A stretch of 30,301 nucleotides of DNA from JAAYLN01 sp964592855 (GTDB taxonomy: Bacteria > Verrucomicrobiota > Kiritimatiellia > RFP12 > JAAYLN01), in the NCBI GenBank assembly GCA_964592855.1, contig CAZQKI010000032.1, forward strand, positions 1 to 30,301. The letters run 5' to 3'. Numbering within the stretch: position 1 is the first letter of the stretch; each line of letters opens with the position of its first letter. The translations under genes were made by a program, and so were the position numbers. A model generated the notes under the pieces. It had not been told where the DNA came from. It worked only from the letters and a program-made list of their open reading frames with translations, and ran no database searches. This document shows, piece after piece, positions 15,426-23,849 of the stretch.

Positions 15426-17927
15426 GACGATCCCGCCCGGCAGCATGCGGAAGGGTCGCTCGTCCTCCCCGATCACCCGCTCGACACGGGGCCCCTTGAA
15501 GACGAAGCAGGGGAGCATGATGCCACCCGTGCCGAGTTCGAAGTTGCCGACGCGGATCACCTGGAAGGCCAGCAGATTCTCTTCCCCGGGCTTGACGGCG
15601 TCGGTCAGATCGAAGACGTGGGGCGTAGTCAGGCCGCCGCTGCCGAAGCCGACAAAGCGGCCGTTGCACCAGACGCGGATCTGGTTGTCGACGCCGCCGA
15701 CGAACAGACCGTAGTTCTCCGCCTTCGCCGGGAGGGTGAATGGAATGCGGTACCAGACGGCACCCTTGCGGTAGCCCCCGAGCCCCTGGGCATCCCAGGT
15801 CGAGCCAAAGGTCTGCGTCGTGAAGTAGTGCGTGTCGTTGATGTCGGTGCCCTGGTAGTTCAGCTGCTCGCCTTGGACCTCGCGGTCGAGCGCCGTCTTG
15901 AGCCGGTCGGGGATCTTGTAGACGATCGAATAGTCGCCGGTGGAGTTCGTGATGCCGACCGCGAGGAACTTCTGGAAGAAGCGGTCAATGAACTGCAACC
16001 CCTGCTGTCCGACGATCTGGACGTTCTGCACGTTGGCCGTGTGGATGCCGTCGATGATCGCCTGGTAGGTCTGCCGCGCGGCGGGAAGATCGAGCGCATT
16101 GACCTCCCGGCGGAAGGCCAGGTATTTGCGCAGGTGCTCCAGCGGCAGATGCGCGTAGGCGATCCGCTTCCGCTCCAGCTCCATTTCGGCCTGCTTGGCC
16201 GCCTCGGCAAAGAGCAGGTCCATCTCATCGATGAAGGCATCATCGTAGATCAGCGGATAGGCATAGACACAGCCCGCCTCCTGTCCGGCCTTGCTCTGCC
16301 GTTCGGTCATGGCGAGAAAATGCCGCTCCATCGCGTCGGCGCCCTTGCCGTAGGCCTTCTCGCAGTAGTGGCGCAGCACCTGCTTCCAGTCGAGCGTCGG
16401 GTCCCAGGACAGGCGGACGGCCAGATAGGTGTGCGGACCATTGATCGCCCAGTCGTTGTAGAGGTTGAGGAGGATGCCCGAGACGTTCAACTTGTGGAAA
16501 TAGGGAAACTCCTCGCCCCAGATCTTGAGCTTGGTGAAGGGGAGGTAGCCGTCGGCCAGATTCCACGAATAGGGCCGGTAGTACATCACACTGCCCTGCT
16601 CCCGGTGGAGTTTGCCCCAGAGGTCGAGGACGTTCTTGTAGTAGTAGCGCGACTTCGAAGAGGTGTCACCGATGCCGTGGAAGCGCGAGAGGTTGATGTC
16701 GGCGATCTCGATGGCGACCCGCGGATCGGGCTTGACCTTCACCGGGTAGTCGGCATGCCAGGAGTAGAGGTAGAAGCCGAGATGGAGGTTCGGGAAATCG
16801 TCTTTGGTCTTCTCGAGCAGCGTGTTGAGAAACAGCACCACGTGATCGGTGCCGTCGGGCTTGCCCGAATCGGGAGAGATCCTTCCGGAACCGGCTGCGA
16901 CCGACTCGGCCGACTCGGAGACGCCCCCGCCATCGGACGGTCCCATCGGGATGCAGACGCGCTTGTCCTTCGGCCAGGCATTCTTCTCGAACTGCTGGCG
17001 GATGTACTGCACGCCCAGTTCGATGACCTTCGGGTGGGTGGTCTCGATCTGGACACCGCCGCGAGTCAGGTTGCCGCTGGCATCACGGCGCAGCGCGTAC
17101 ATCGTGGGGTCGGCGTCGAACTCCGCCTTGAACTCCCGGATCAGGTTGCCCCAGGAATGGCCGCCGATCGGAAACGCGTCGCGCCGTACGAGCTGCTGGC
17201 GCATCCGCAGTTTCCAGCGGTCGAACTCGAAGCGCGCCTGGGCGCTGCGGCAGTAGCCCCCGTACCAACTGTAGCGGAGGTTCCAGGCGGGCGCGAACTC
17301 CGCATCCTGCTCCGCGACCGCCACGGTGTCGCGCCGCGGAATCGACTCGCCTTCATCGCCCGGCATCACCCAGTCGCAACCAAGCTGGTTGAGGAGTTCG
17401 TAGAGACCATAGGCCGAACCGAGATCGCTGCGGCCCGCCACCAGCACCAGGCCGCCGCCGCTCTTGATCCGGAAGGCTTCAGGGAACTCGGCGTGCCGTG
17501 TCGGATCGCCGCCCAGCTTCCCGGCCAGCGTGCCGACGACGATCCCCGGAGCTTGTACCGCCAGGGGATCGTCGGTCACGACCACCTCCAGCCGGGCGCC
17601 GCTCATCTTCTGCAGATGGTCGTTGAGGTCGTCGAGCGCGTTGGCCAGGCACTTGGCATCCTGGTCTTCCGCCGACAGGGCTGCAAAACCCTTGGCGACA
17701 CTCACCTTCGGATCGAAGACCCGCGAATCGGCCGTCTGCGCAAGCGGGGCATGATAGAGTTTTGCCACGGGCTTGCCGCCCCGGACCCACTCCACCGGTG
17801 CGGCCGTGACGGCTGTGGCGCATACCAGCAGGGAATTGACAAGAAAACGCTTTTCGGCACACCACGGTCGGCCTCGGCCCGCACAGGCCGAAAACATGCC
17901 GGAACCGGTCTTGAGTGTCGAATTCAT
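15411..17927 (-). CDS. Secreted DUF4838-domain protein, glycosidase-like
   Basis: The 838-residue product looks like the DUF4838 family, found in glycan-degrading Bacteroidota and PVC bacteria and related in layout to alpha-glucuronidase/GH20-like enzymes. After an N-terminal export signal (hydrophobic segment FLVNSLLVCATAVTA) comes an alpha/beta domain with VVGTLAGKLGG and GRSDLGSAYGLYELLNQLG. A TIM-barrel-like part follows, including PMGPSDGGG, GFYLYSWHADYP and SVMYYRPYSWNLADGYLPF. The C-terminal about 110 residues form a jelly-roll of the GH2-sugar-binding kind (WYRIPFTLPA, GVDNQIRVWCNGRFVG). Its substrate is unknown. Start chosen at ATG 17927 so that the signal is complete; ATG 17897 is possible and neither has a clear ribosome binding site. 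The last residues, VDRSD, and the stop are encoded by the 9-bp repeat. Confidence 0.75.
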   Translation of the reverse strand: MNSTLKTGSGMFSACAGRGRPWCAEKRFLVNSLLVCATAVTAAPVEWVRGGKPVAKLYHAPLAQTADSRVFDPKVSVAKGFAALSAEDQDAKCLANALDDLNDHLQKMSGARLEVVVTDDPLAVQAPGIVVGTLAGKLGGDPTRHAEFPEAFRIKSGGGLVLVAGRSDLGSAYGLYELLNQLGCDWVMPGDEGESIPRRDTVAVAEQDAEFAPAWNLRYSWYGGYCRSAQARFEFDRWKLRMRQQLVRRDAFPIGGHSWGNLIREFKAEFDADPTMYALRRDASGNLTRGGVQIETTHPKVIELGVQYIRQQFEKNAWPKDKRVCIPMGPSDGGGVSESAESVAAGSGRISPDSGKPDGTDHVVLFLNTLLEKTKDDFPNLHLGFYLYSWHADYPVKVKPDPRVAIEIADINLSRFHGIGDTSSKSRYYYKNVLDLWGKLHREQGSVMYYRPYSWNLADGYLPFTKLKIWGEEFPYFHKLNVSGILLNLYNDWAINGPHTYLAVRLSWDPTLDWKQVLRHYCEKAYGKGADAMERHFLAMTERQSKAGQEAGCVYAYPLIYDDAFIDEMDLLFAEAAKQAEMELERKRIAYAHLPLEHLRKYLAFRREVNALDLPAARQTYQAIIDGIHTANVQNVQIVGQQGLQFIDRFFQKFLAVGITNSTGDYSIVYKIPDRLKTALDREVQGEQLNYQGTDINDTHYFTTQTFGSTWDAQGLGGYRKGAVWYRIPFTLPAKAENYGLFVGGVDNQIRVWCNGRFVGFGSGGLTTPHVFDLTDAVKPGEENLLAFQVIRVGNFELGTGGIMLPCFVFKGPRVERVIGEDERPFRMLPGGIVDRSD

Positions 17928-17959
17928 GGTGTGAAGCGTGGCGGAAACGGGTAAAAACG

Positions 17960-18240
17960 TCAAGACCATAACAGATCACCACAAACCAGCTTTTTGGGGC
18001 GAGATTCATGTTCGGACACGTCGATCACCTCGACGGCGTTGCCGGCGACCTTGGCCTCCTCGGCGGTCTGCTTGTTGCGCTGGCCGCGCATCTTGTTGCT
18101 ATACCCGACTTCGCCTATCTACGGCGGGAAGCCAGCCTTCGCGGCCAGGGTCTTGAACCCTCTGGGCCAGTCCATCCGGGTGGTGAAGTTGTTCCACCAG
18201 GTGTCGCTGGTCCTAAGGAATCGGCCATGCACGAAATGCA
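17960..18240 (-). pseudogene. Coding-like remnant between the GH36-like and DUF4838 genes
   Basis: This 330-bp gap (17928-18257) has no intact gene, but one minus-strand frame looks coding. It reads RTSDTWWNNFTTRMDWPRGF and KTLAAKAGFPP, then a TAG at 18121-18119. It then continues open in the same frame with GEVGYSNKMRGQRNK and AGNAVEVIDVSEHES until TGA at 17962-17960. Third positions are mostly G or C on both sides of the TAG, like neighbouring genes, which suggests a broken gene end carrying a nonsense change. I do not recognise the protein. It could also be chance in GC-rich DNA. Confidence 0.35.
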
Positions 18241-18257
18241 CTTTCCGATTCACAAAA

Positions 18258-21236
18258 TTACTGCGGTAAAACATGAGCGGTGAACCGAAGCTGGGCGTCT
18301 CCGATGCGCGCGGAACGAGCAACCCATACGTCAAAGGCTCGTCTTGAAGAACCGGGTGCGATAGCATACCGCCAGGACTGCCAAGACGATGGGTAGACGA
18401 CTGTGCGACTGAGGACCGGACACAGCGTGGCATGGATTCCTTCCACCGTCATCAAAACCGCCGTAAGATGCAAGCCCAGATTCTCAATCTCCAAAGGCTG
18501 CTCATCCTTCAGCAATTCGGCCACGATGACCAACAGCCCGCCATTCGGGCTGGCCGGCATGTCGCCGCGGAGGCGTCGCCACGAAACATTTAACAGGTCG
18601 AGAGGCCCACCCACCGCTAACTGCGCCGTCGCCGCCCCGCGCAGAAGCCGCACGACCAACAGGTGCTCTCCTTGCTTCAACTCTACCGTAACGGGATGGT
18701 CGTGGATGCTGGGAGGCCAGCTCTGGTTGCCGTCGCTTTGGGATAGCGTTTCACTGATGAGCGTGCCGTCAAGATACGCTTCATACCAAAAATCCGCGCC
18801 GAACCCGAATGTCGCCGGGCCTGACTCCCCGGCGGCAAACGGAATGTAGACGAAGGCACTTTTCTTGAGCCTCAGCGGTCCGGTCTCTCCCATTAACGGG
18901 GCGAGGTCGAGTATCCGGTCTGAGCCAAAGCTGGCTGGCTGTGCCTTGGCCTGTCTTCCCCCCAGTTCCAGGATGTCGGGAACCCGCTGAAGTAATTCCG
19001 GAGAAGGCACGCCATCCTGCGGCACGAACGGCGCGAAAACGAGGCACGCCGCCGGCAGCGCCACGTTTCCCTTGAAGGCAAATGGAACTGGGAGTGCGCC
19101 CGTTGGAGCCTCTTGAGAGACGGAGAGTTCCACCGGACGGCTGGGCTCGTCAAAACCGACCGGAATGGCCAGCGTTAAAAACTCCCGCTCCAATGTCGGC
19201 AACTCGCCATGGGGCACGGCTTCCAGCAACACGACTTCGAACGGCCGCAGGGCGATGCCGACTTCAGTTCCATGCGCTTTTCCCTTCCCTGTCAACCGTG
19301 CCGGGGACGGATACCAACGGTACAAATCCCAGCCTTCCGCGCGGCGGGGCAACCCCCAGGCGTCATGGAGTTGCAGCGTCAGGAGGCGGTCGTTCCATGT
19401 GGCATTGTTGATCGCCAGAAAGGCTCGCTGGCCATCGGCGCAGATATAGCCATAGGGCTCCATCTTCCGCGGATCGCCCAGGATCAACCGTGAGTTTATG
19501 AAGCATGACGGGCGCGCCTTCATGATCGCGATGAACTCGCCCATCTGTCGGCGCTCGACGGGGTTCAGCCATTGCGGGTCACTCCACGGTTGGGCCAGGG
19601 CGTGTCCGCGGCAGATGTCCATCACAAAGCCTTCCTGCCAGCGCTCCGTGCCGACCCCGCTGTTCCACTTCTTCCAGTGCGAAAGCCACACGCCCAGCGA
19701 ATCCGTCCCCAGCCAAGGAACATCCTTTGCATACATGTGGCCTTGGTCAAGTTTACGCGTGATGCCGTCACGAATGAAGGGCGCCGGCAGGTGTCCCGGA
19801 CTGGCCGCCTCCATTTGCACGCCGGTCTCGAACATGGTGTCGCCGAACAGCAGCCACCAGGGCGAACGGTAGCCCCAGTAGAGCATGATGAAGACATCCG
19901 GGCACTCGGCATCCAAGGCCTGGTAGAACTCGACGAGGGCTTCGTGCGTGGCTTCGTTGGCATACACGCCGGGCAAGTGCTCGTGTCGGGGGTTCGAGCA
20001 CTGACTGCGAAAGTTGTCAAACTTCAGTAACCGGACGCCATTCTCCCGGATGTGGTGGCAGAATCCCTCCTTGAACAAAGAACGGATCGGCTCGGTCGCG
20101 CGGCAAAACCAACAAACCTGTTGTTCTCCCACTCCAAGATCAACAAACTCCTGACCCACGGTCTGAGCAATCGCGCCATGGGTTGCCGGATTGCCCCCGA
20201 TGGACCAGCCGCAACCGGTGCTGTCGATCCAGAGTCCGAGCTTGAGGCCTTCCCTGCTCAGCGCCGCCTTGATCGTCTCGAACTGGTTGGGGAATCGGAC
20301 CGGATCCGCTTGTTTGGTGTCGCCTTTGTTGTCCACCCAGAAATCAACCGAGAAGAAGTCGAACCGGCAATCCGAGTCCCGTTGTCCCTCCGCCACCTTC
20401 CCGATCATCTCCAGCACAAAGGCTTCGGTTTCATTGAACAGCGCATCCTTGGGCGACGCACCGACGTCTTCCTCGCGACGCGCGCCAAACGGCTCGAGAA
20501 TGGCATAGGGCCGGTCGTGGCCACGCCGCACGCGCCGCATCCGGCCGCGCACGTGGGCCACGAATGCCTCGCGTCCTCGGCCGGCCGCGCCCACCCCGTA
20601 AACCGCTTCCATGCAGGTGAAGCTTTCGCCCGGAGGGAGCCTGGCCCCGGGATAATGCCGCAGGCTGACCTCGCCGGCGTTCCGCGTGGCACAGCCCGCA
20701 GGGTGTGCCAGACCGAAGAAGAACTCGCCAGCCGCATAGACAGGAAAGCCCTGCAGCCCGCCTTTCATCAGGGCCGTGTCCCTGAACGACGGCGGGTAAA
20801 CCTCCAATTCGCCACCCGACAGTTCCGCGTCGGCGCGGTACGTCCCCAGCCGCACGTTCAGCAGGCGATTCCACTCGGCAGGGCCACGGTTGGTGATGGT
20901 AACGACTTTCCGCAACACGGGCTCGTGATCGTCCCACCGATACGTCACCGTCACCTCGACGCCCGGCTCATCGCCCGCCAACGCGATGACCAGCTCGTGA
21001 CCCGGATCTTCCGACGGGGCCTGAGTGTTCACCACCCGCAAGCGCGGCGTCTTCAGCGGCTGCCCGGGCAACCCGAGGTCGAACTCCACCTCCGGCCCGT
21101 TGCCCAGGCTGAGGGTCCGGCCAGTCAACCGGTTCTGCCACGACACCGCGCGCAAGCCGTCCGAGGTGTCGAGCGTGAACACTATTGCCGCTGACTGGAG
21201 GGTGGTGAGGCGATGGCCTTGTTCACGGTTGGTCAT
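18258..21236 (-). CDS. GH36-like (melibiase clan) glycoside hydrolase
   Basis: A 992-residue protein that resembles clan GH-D alpha-galactosidases. It has an N-terminal beta-supersandwich (about 1-230, with VTVTYRWDDHEPVLRKVVTI). A barrel follows with RFDFFSVDFWVDNKGD, LKLGLWIDSTGCGW and the strand GVRLLKFDNFRS, where Asp407 sits at the position of the GH36 nucleophile. GHALAQPWSDPQWLNP and GYICADGQRAFLAINNATW follow. The last about 300 residues form additional beta domains, one with a jelly-roll-like ALRPFEVVLLEA end. The second catalytic Asp is not identified. No signal peptide, so probably cytoplasmic. I chose ATG 21236, which has AAGGAG about 5 nt upstream; the frame extends 25 Arg-rich codons further, but those overlap a remnant in another frame. 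Confidence 0.7.
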   Translation of the reverse strand: MTNREQGHRLTTLQSAAIVFTLDTSDGLRAVSWQNRLTGRTLSLGNGPEVEFDLGLPGQPLKTPRLRVVNTQAPSEDPGHELVIALAGDEPGVEVTVTYRWDDHEPVLRKVVTITNRGPAEWNRLLNVRLGTYRADAELSGGELEVYPPSFRDTALMKGGLQGFPVYAAGEFFFGLAHPAGCATRNAGEVSLRHYPGARLPPGESFTCMEAVYGVGAAGRGREAFVAHVRGRMRRVRRGHDRPYAILEPFGARREEDVGASPKDALFNETEAFVLEMIGKVAEGQRDSDCRFDFFSVDFWVDNKGDTKQADPVRFPNQFETIKAALSREGLKLGLWIDSTGCGWSIGGNPATHGAIAQTVGQEFVDLGVGEQQVCWFCRATEPIRSLFKEGFCHHIRENGVRLLKFDNFRSQCSNPRHEHLPGVYANEATHEALVEFYQALDAECPDVFIMLYWGYRSPWWLLFGDTMFETGVQMEAASPGHLPAPFIRDGITRKLDQGHMYAKDVPWLGTDSLGVWLSHWKKWNSGVGTERWQEGFVMDICRGHALAQPWSDPQWLNPVERRQMGEFIAIMKARPSCFINSRLILGDPRKMEPYGYICADGQRAFLAINNATWNDRLLTLQLHDAWGLPRRAEGWDLYRWYPSPARLTGKGKAHGTEVGIALRPFEVVLLEAVPHGELPTLEREFLTLAIPVGFDEPSRPVELSVSQEAPTGALPVPFAFKGNVALPAACLVFAPFVPQDGVPSPELLQRVPDILELGGRQAKAQPASFGSDRILDLAPLMGETGPLRLKKSAFVYIPFAAGESGPATFGFGADFWYEAYLDGTLISETLSQSDGNQSWPPSIHDHPVTVELKQGEHLLVVRLLRGAATAQLAVGGPLDLLNVSWRRLRGDMPASPNGGLLVIVAELLKDEQPLEIENLGLHLTAVLMTVEGIHATLCPVLSRTVVYPSSWQSWRYAIAPGSSRRAFDVWVARSARIGDAQLRFTAHVLPQ

Positions 21237-21318
21237 GGGTCTCCTTGCCCGAGCGCGGGGTGAACCAGGCCGCCACGAAGGTCTCGCCCGGCTGGATCGT
21301 TTTCGGGACATGCTTCAT
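21223..21318 (-). pseudogene. 31-codon fragment resembling a glycosidase C-terminal domain
   Basis: A short minus-strand frame begins at ATG 21318 and ends 11 codons after the motif GETFVAAWFTPRSGKE. This motif resembles the AxWFDPRTGE segment of the small beta domain that ends many DUF4038-type glycosidases (the 'putative collagen-binding' domain). No upstream domain remains: the frame before it is low in coding character. The end overlaps the GH36-like start by 14 nt. It is best read as a leftover of a deleted gene, but a tiny leader ORF is possible. Confidence 0.3.
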
Positions 21319-21696
21319 TGGAGGCTCTTGCCCCATCATCTTCTGCGCGGCACCATACCGCGCCCAAAGCGAACAAGAAATGTATCCCACATTTCGGAGC
21401 GTTTGTCCACCCCCCCCGTTAAAAATTCGGTCTTGAAGTTGAATGCTCCCGCCCGGTGCTGTCATGACAGGAACGAAAACCGGGAATCGGGTGACGAGAA
21501 CGGATAACGAGTAGCGAGCATTCCCATCGTCCACCGCTCTCGTCGCCCGCTATCCTGAGCCGAAACGCTCAGCCCTCATTCATGCTGAGATTGCTTATAG
21601 GTTGGACTGAACTGAACCCCGTGAACGGCTACGTCATGTCTATCCCCCGGTTTCCACGCGGCGACAAACGGTCCACCGCGCTTCATCCGCCGCCCG
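21319..21696. other. Non-coding, AT-richer gap between the sialidase-like and GH36-like genes
   Basis: About 380 bp with no convincing gene and lower GC than the surroundings. It contains a run of eight C at 21410-21417 and a perfect 6-bp hairpin, CTGAGC 21555-21560 / GCTCAG 21567-21572, with loop CGAAAC. No T-tract follows the hairpin on either strand, so it is not a clear terminator. On the minus strand near 21650-21685 a short frame reads GGPFVAAWKPGDRHD, similar to the remnant at 21223-21318. No clear promoter for the GH36-like gene was found. Confidence 0.5.
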
Positions 21697-22761
21697 TCAC
21701 TCGTTCCCGTCGCATGCGAGATATGCCCGATCGAGAACCGTGAAGGTGATGAACCCATAGTTCTCCCGCTCCCACAGCACGCCGATACGCTTGTCCGCCA
21801 GACGCTCCATGTCGGAATAGGCGGCCGAACCGGCGGCAATCAGCCGCTCGCGCGGGAAACTGATCCCCTCGTCTTCGCTGACGCGGACAACCAGGTCGGT
21901 TCGGCCCGGTCCCCGCGGCCCCGTCCAGATAATCCGGTCGGCATCGTCCCCTGCCCCCTTGAGCGTGAAGCGTTCGATCGCACAACAGACCGGGCTAACG
22001 GTGGGGCCGGGATAGGACTTGGACCATGTGCGTCCGCCATCCTCGCTGATTGCGAGCCAGCGGTGTGTGCCGAGCGCCTGGCGGCAATCGAGCAGCAGCC
22101 GTCCGTCGGCAAGTTCAACCACCTGATCCTCGTTCACGCCATCCGGCGCGTCGGGGACGCAGGCGCCCCGCTGCCAGGTTTTTCCATGATCCTCGCTGAA
22201 CACCGCAAACACACCCCGCGGCTCGTCCTGTTTCCAGCAGGCAAAAACCAGCCGCCCCTGGCGATCCTGAATGCCACCGCCGGGACCGACAACGGTACAG
22301 CGCCAGGTCGGGCTAGCCATGTCGCGACACACCGCGGTGATGTCTTCAGGCGCCGACCAGGTCGCTCCTTCGTCATCGCTGTACCGGACCAGGTTAACGA
22401 TATCGTCGGTGCCGGGCCGCGCCTGGCCTGAACCGCATGCCGGCCGGCAGCGGATGTAATGGAGCCAGATCCTCCCCGTTTCGCGATCGCAGACGGCCGC
22501 CGGATTGCCCGCCGACCAGAGTGTGCCGGGAGCCTCGATCACCGTCATGGCGGACCAGGTCTTCCCCTGATCGCGGCTCCGCTTCACCACCTGATGCAGT
22601 TCGTTGCCTTCCGTCCCCGGATCGCCCCGATGGTTCTTGCGGGCTTCGGCAAAGGCCAGAATGGTCCCGTCTCTGGCCACGGCCAAAGCAGGAATGCGGT
22701 AGGCACAGAAACCATCCTGTCCCGAGGTGAATACATCAACATGCATGAGTTCGTTCATCAT
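21697..22761 (-). CDS. Sialidase-like BNR-repeat glycosidase (GH33 type)
   Basis: A six-bladed propeller enzyme of the exo-sialidase fold, cleaving terminal 2-keto-3-deoxy sugar acids. The catalytic layout of GH33 is present: YRIPALAV (Arg22 of the arginine triad), FAEARKNHRGDPG (Arg41 and the probable acid/base Asp47), NEDQVVELADG, TDLVVR and AYSDM (the Tyr nucleophile region). Asp-boxes recur: SRDQGKTWS, SDDEGATWS, SEDHGKTWQ, SEDGGRTWS and SEDEGISF. Length 354 residues, a single catalytic domain without a lectin domain or signal peptide. The start codon overlaps the stop of the upstream SGNH gene as ATGA, so translation is probably coupled. The substrate could be sialic acid, KDN, or plant Kdo/Dha residues. 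Confidence 0.8.
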   Translation of the reverse strand: MMNELMHVDVFTSGQDGFCAYRIPALAVARDGTILAFAEARKNHRGDPGTEGNELHQVVKRSRDQGKTWSAMTVIEAPGTLWSAGNPAAVCDRETGRIWLHYIRCRPACGSGQARPGTDDIVNLVRYSDDEGATWSAPEDITAVCRDMASPTWRCTVVGPGGGIQDRQGRLVFACWKQDEPRGVFAVFSEDHGKTWQRGACVPDAPDGVNEDQVVELADGRLLLDCRQALGTHRWLAISEDGGRTWSKSYPGPTVSPVCCAIERFTLKGAGDDADRIIWTGPRGPGRTDLVVRVSEDEGISFPRERLIAAGSAAYSDMERLADKRIGVLWERENYGFITFTVLDRAYLACDGNE

Positions 22762-23840
22762 TCTCCTTTTCCGTTGCTCGTTCGCTGCATGCCTCTCACG
22801 AGCGGTTCGAGATGCTCGAAGTAGATCTCAGCGATCAGGGTCGAGCCATGCAGGTTGGGATGCTTGTCGCCCTTCAGACCGGCAGGATTGTCGGCCAGGT
22901 TGCTGTCGCGGCGCCGCCCGATGTGATGCCCGGGGTCGTTGTGCCAGTCCCAGTCCCCCGCGGCACTCCTGCGGCGCAGGGCGTCGTTAAGATCGATCAG
23001 CGGCAGGCACCGCTCCCTGGCCAGGTTCCGCACCTGCTCATCATAACCGTCGCAATTGGCCGGAATCGTTGTACTGAGGACGATCTGCGCCGCGGGATGC
23101 CTGCGATGCGTGATGGCCTGGGCTTCCAACAGCTTGGCCCGGAAAGACTCAGACGTCACGCCTTTGCTGACGTCGTTCAATCCGTACCGGAACATCACGA
23201 TGTCGCAGCGCGGAAAGACGCCCAGTTCCCGCTCCAGGCGGCCGCTATCGACGAGCCGTTGCAGATACTCGCCGCCCTCGGCCAGCCCGTGCACATCGAT
23301 GCGGTGGTCGGCAAAGCGATCCCGCAGCAGCAATTCCAACCGCCGTGTCAGCCGATGCTCGTAGGGCACATAGCAGGTCATGTCGGTGCTGTCGCCGAAC
23401 ACCGCCACGGTCACGTCGGCATCGTCGTGCCAGGCCGGCAGGGGCTCGACGCGGAAGTTGCGGACACGGAGCCGGCCACGCAGGCGGAACCGGATGTGCA
23501 GTTCGACGGCCGTCAACGGACCGCGGGCACGGCATTCGCACGTCAGGCGCCGCCAGGGCGTCGACCCGGTGTCGGGGTAGAGAAAGGTGTCCCAGAAGAT
23601 CGGATCGCTGCCATACTCCAGATTGCAGAATAACGAACAGTCCGAACCGGGCACGCCCGTGACGCCTTCCGTGCAGATCTCCGCGGAAATCCGCAGCGGC
23701 GCGGCCGGTGCCAGCGGCACGGGAAACCGCCGGATCCAGTCCTCCCGTTTCGGGTCGGCCCGGGCGTTGATCAACTCAACCGGCTCATCCCATTCAATCC
23801 GTCCCTTGGCGCAGGTGTTCATGTTCATTGTTTCCTTCAT
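22758..23840 (-). CDS. SGNH/GDSL-family hydrolase with N-terminal beta domain
   Basis: This 360-residue protein is a probable carbohydrate esterase. The nucleophile block is VAVFGDSTDMT (Ser151), block II is GLAEGGEYL, block III RYGLNDVSKG and block V KGDKHPNLHG with Asp and His. The first about 135 residues are beta-rich (LTAVELHIRFRLRGRLRVRN), like the accessory domain of sialate O-acetylesterase and CE-type enzymes. Its position just before a sialidase-like gene suggests deacetylation of the same glycan; this is inference. Start 23840 has GGAG 4 nt upstream; ATG at 23828 with AAGGA before it is equally possible. It lies 9 nt after the permease stop. Confidence 0.75.
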   Translation of the reverse strand: MKETMNMNTCAKGRIEWDEPVELINARADPKREDWIRRFPVPLAPAAPLRISAEICTEGVTGVPGSDCSLFCNLEYGSDPIFWDTFLYPDTGSTPWRRLTCECRARGPLTAVELHIRFRLRGRLRVRNFRVEPLPAWHDDADVTVAVFGDSTDMTCYVPYEHRLTRRLELLLRDRFADHRIDVHGLAEGGEYLQRLVDSGRLERELGVFPRCDIVMFRYGLNDVSKGVTSESFRAKLLEAQAITHRRHPAAQIVLSTTIPANCDGYDEQVRNLARERCLPLIDLNDALRRRSAAGDWDWHNDPGHHIGRRRDSNLADNPAGLKGDKHPNLHGSTLIAEIYFEHLEPLVRGMQRTSNGKGE

Positions 23841-23849
23841 GCCGCTCCG

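Noticed and set aside
15618..17954. 778-codon plus-strand open frame opposite the DUF4838 gene
   Set aside because: Shadow frame; the opposite strand has a signal peptide and recognisable domains.
21555..21572. CTGAGC/GCTCAG hairpin as a terminator of the glycan operon
   Set aside because: Perfect stem but no T-tract on either side and over 120 bp beyond the sialidase-like stop; kept only as a noted hairpin.
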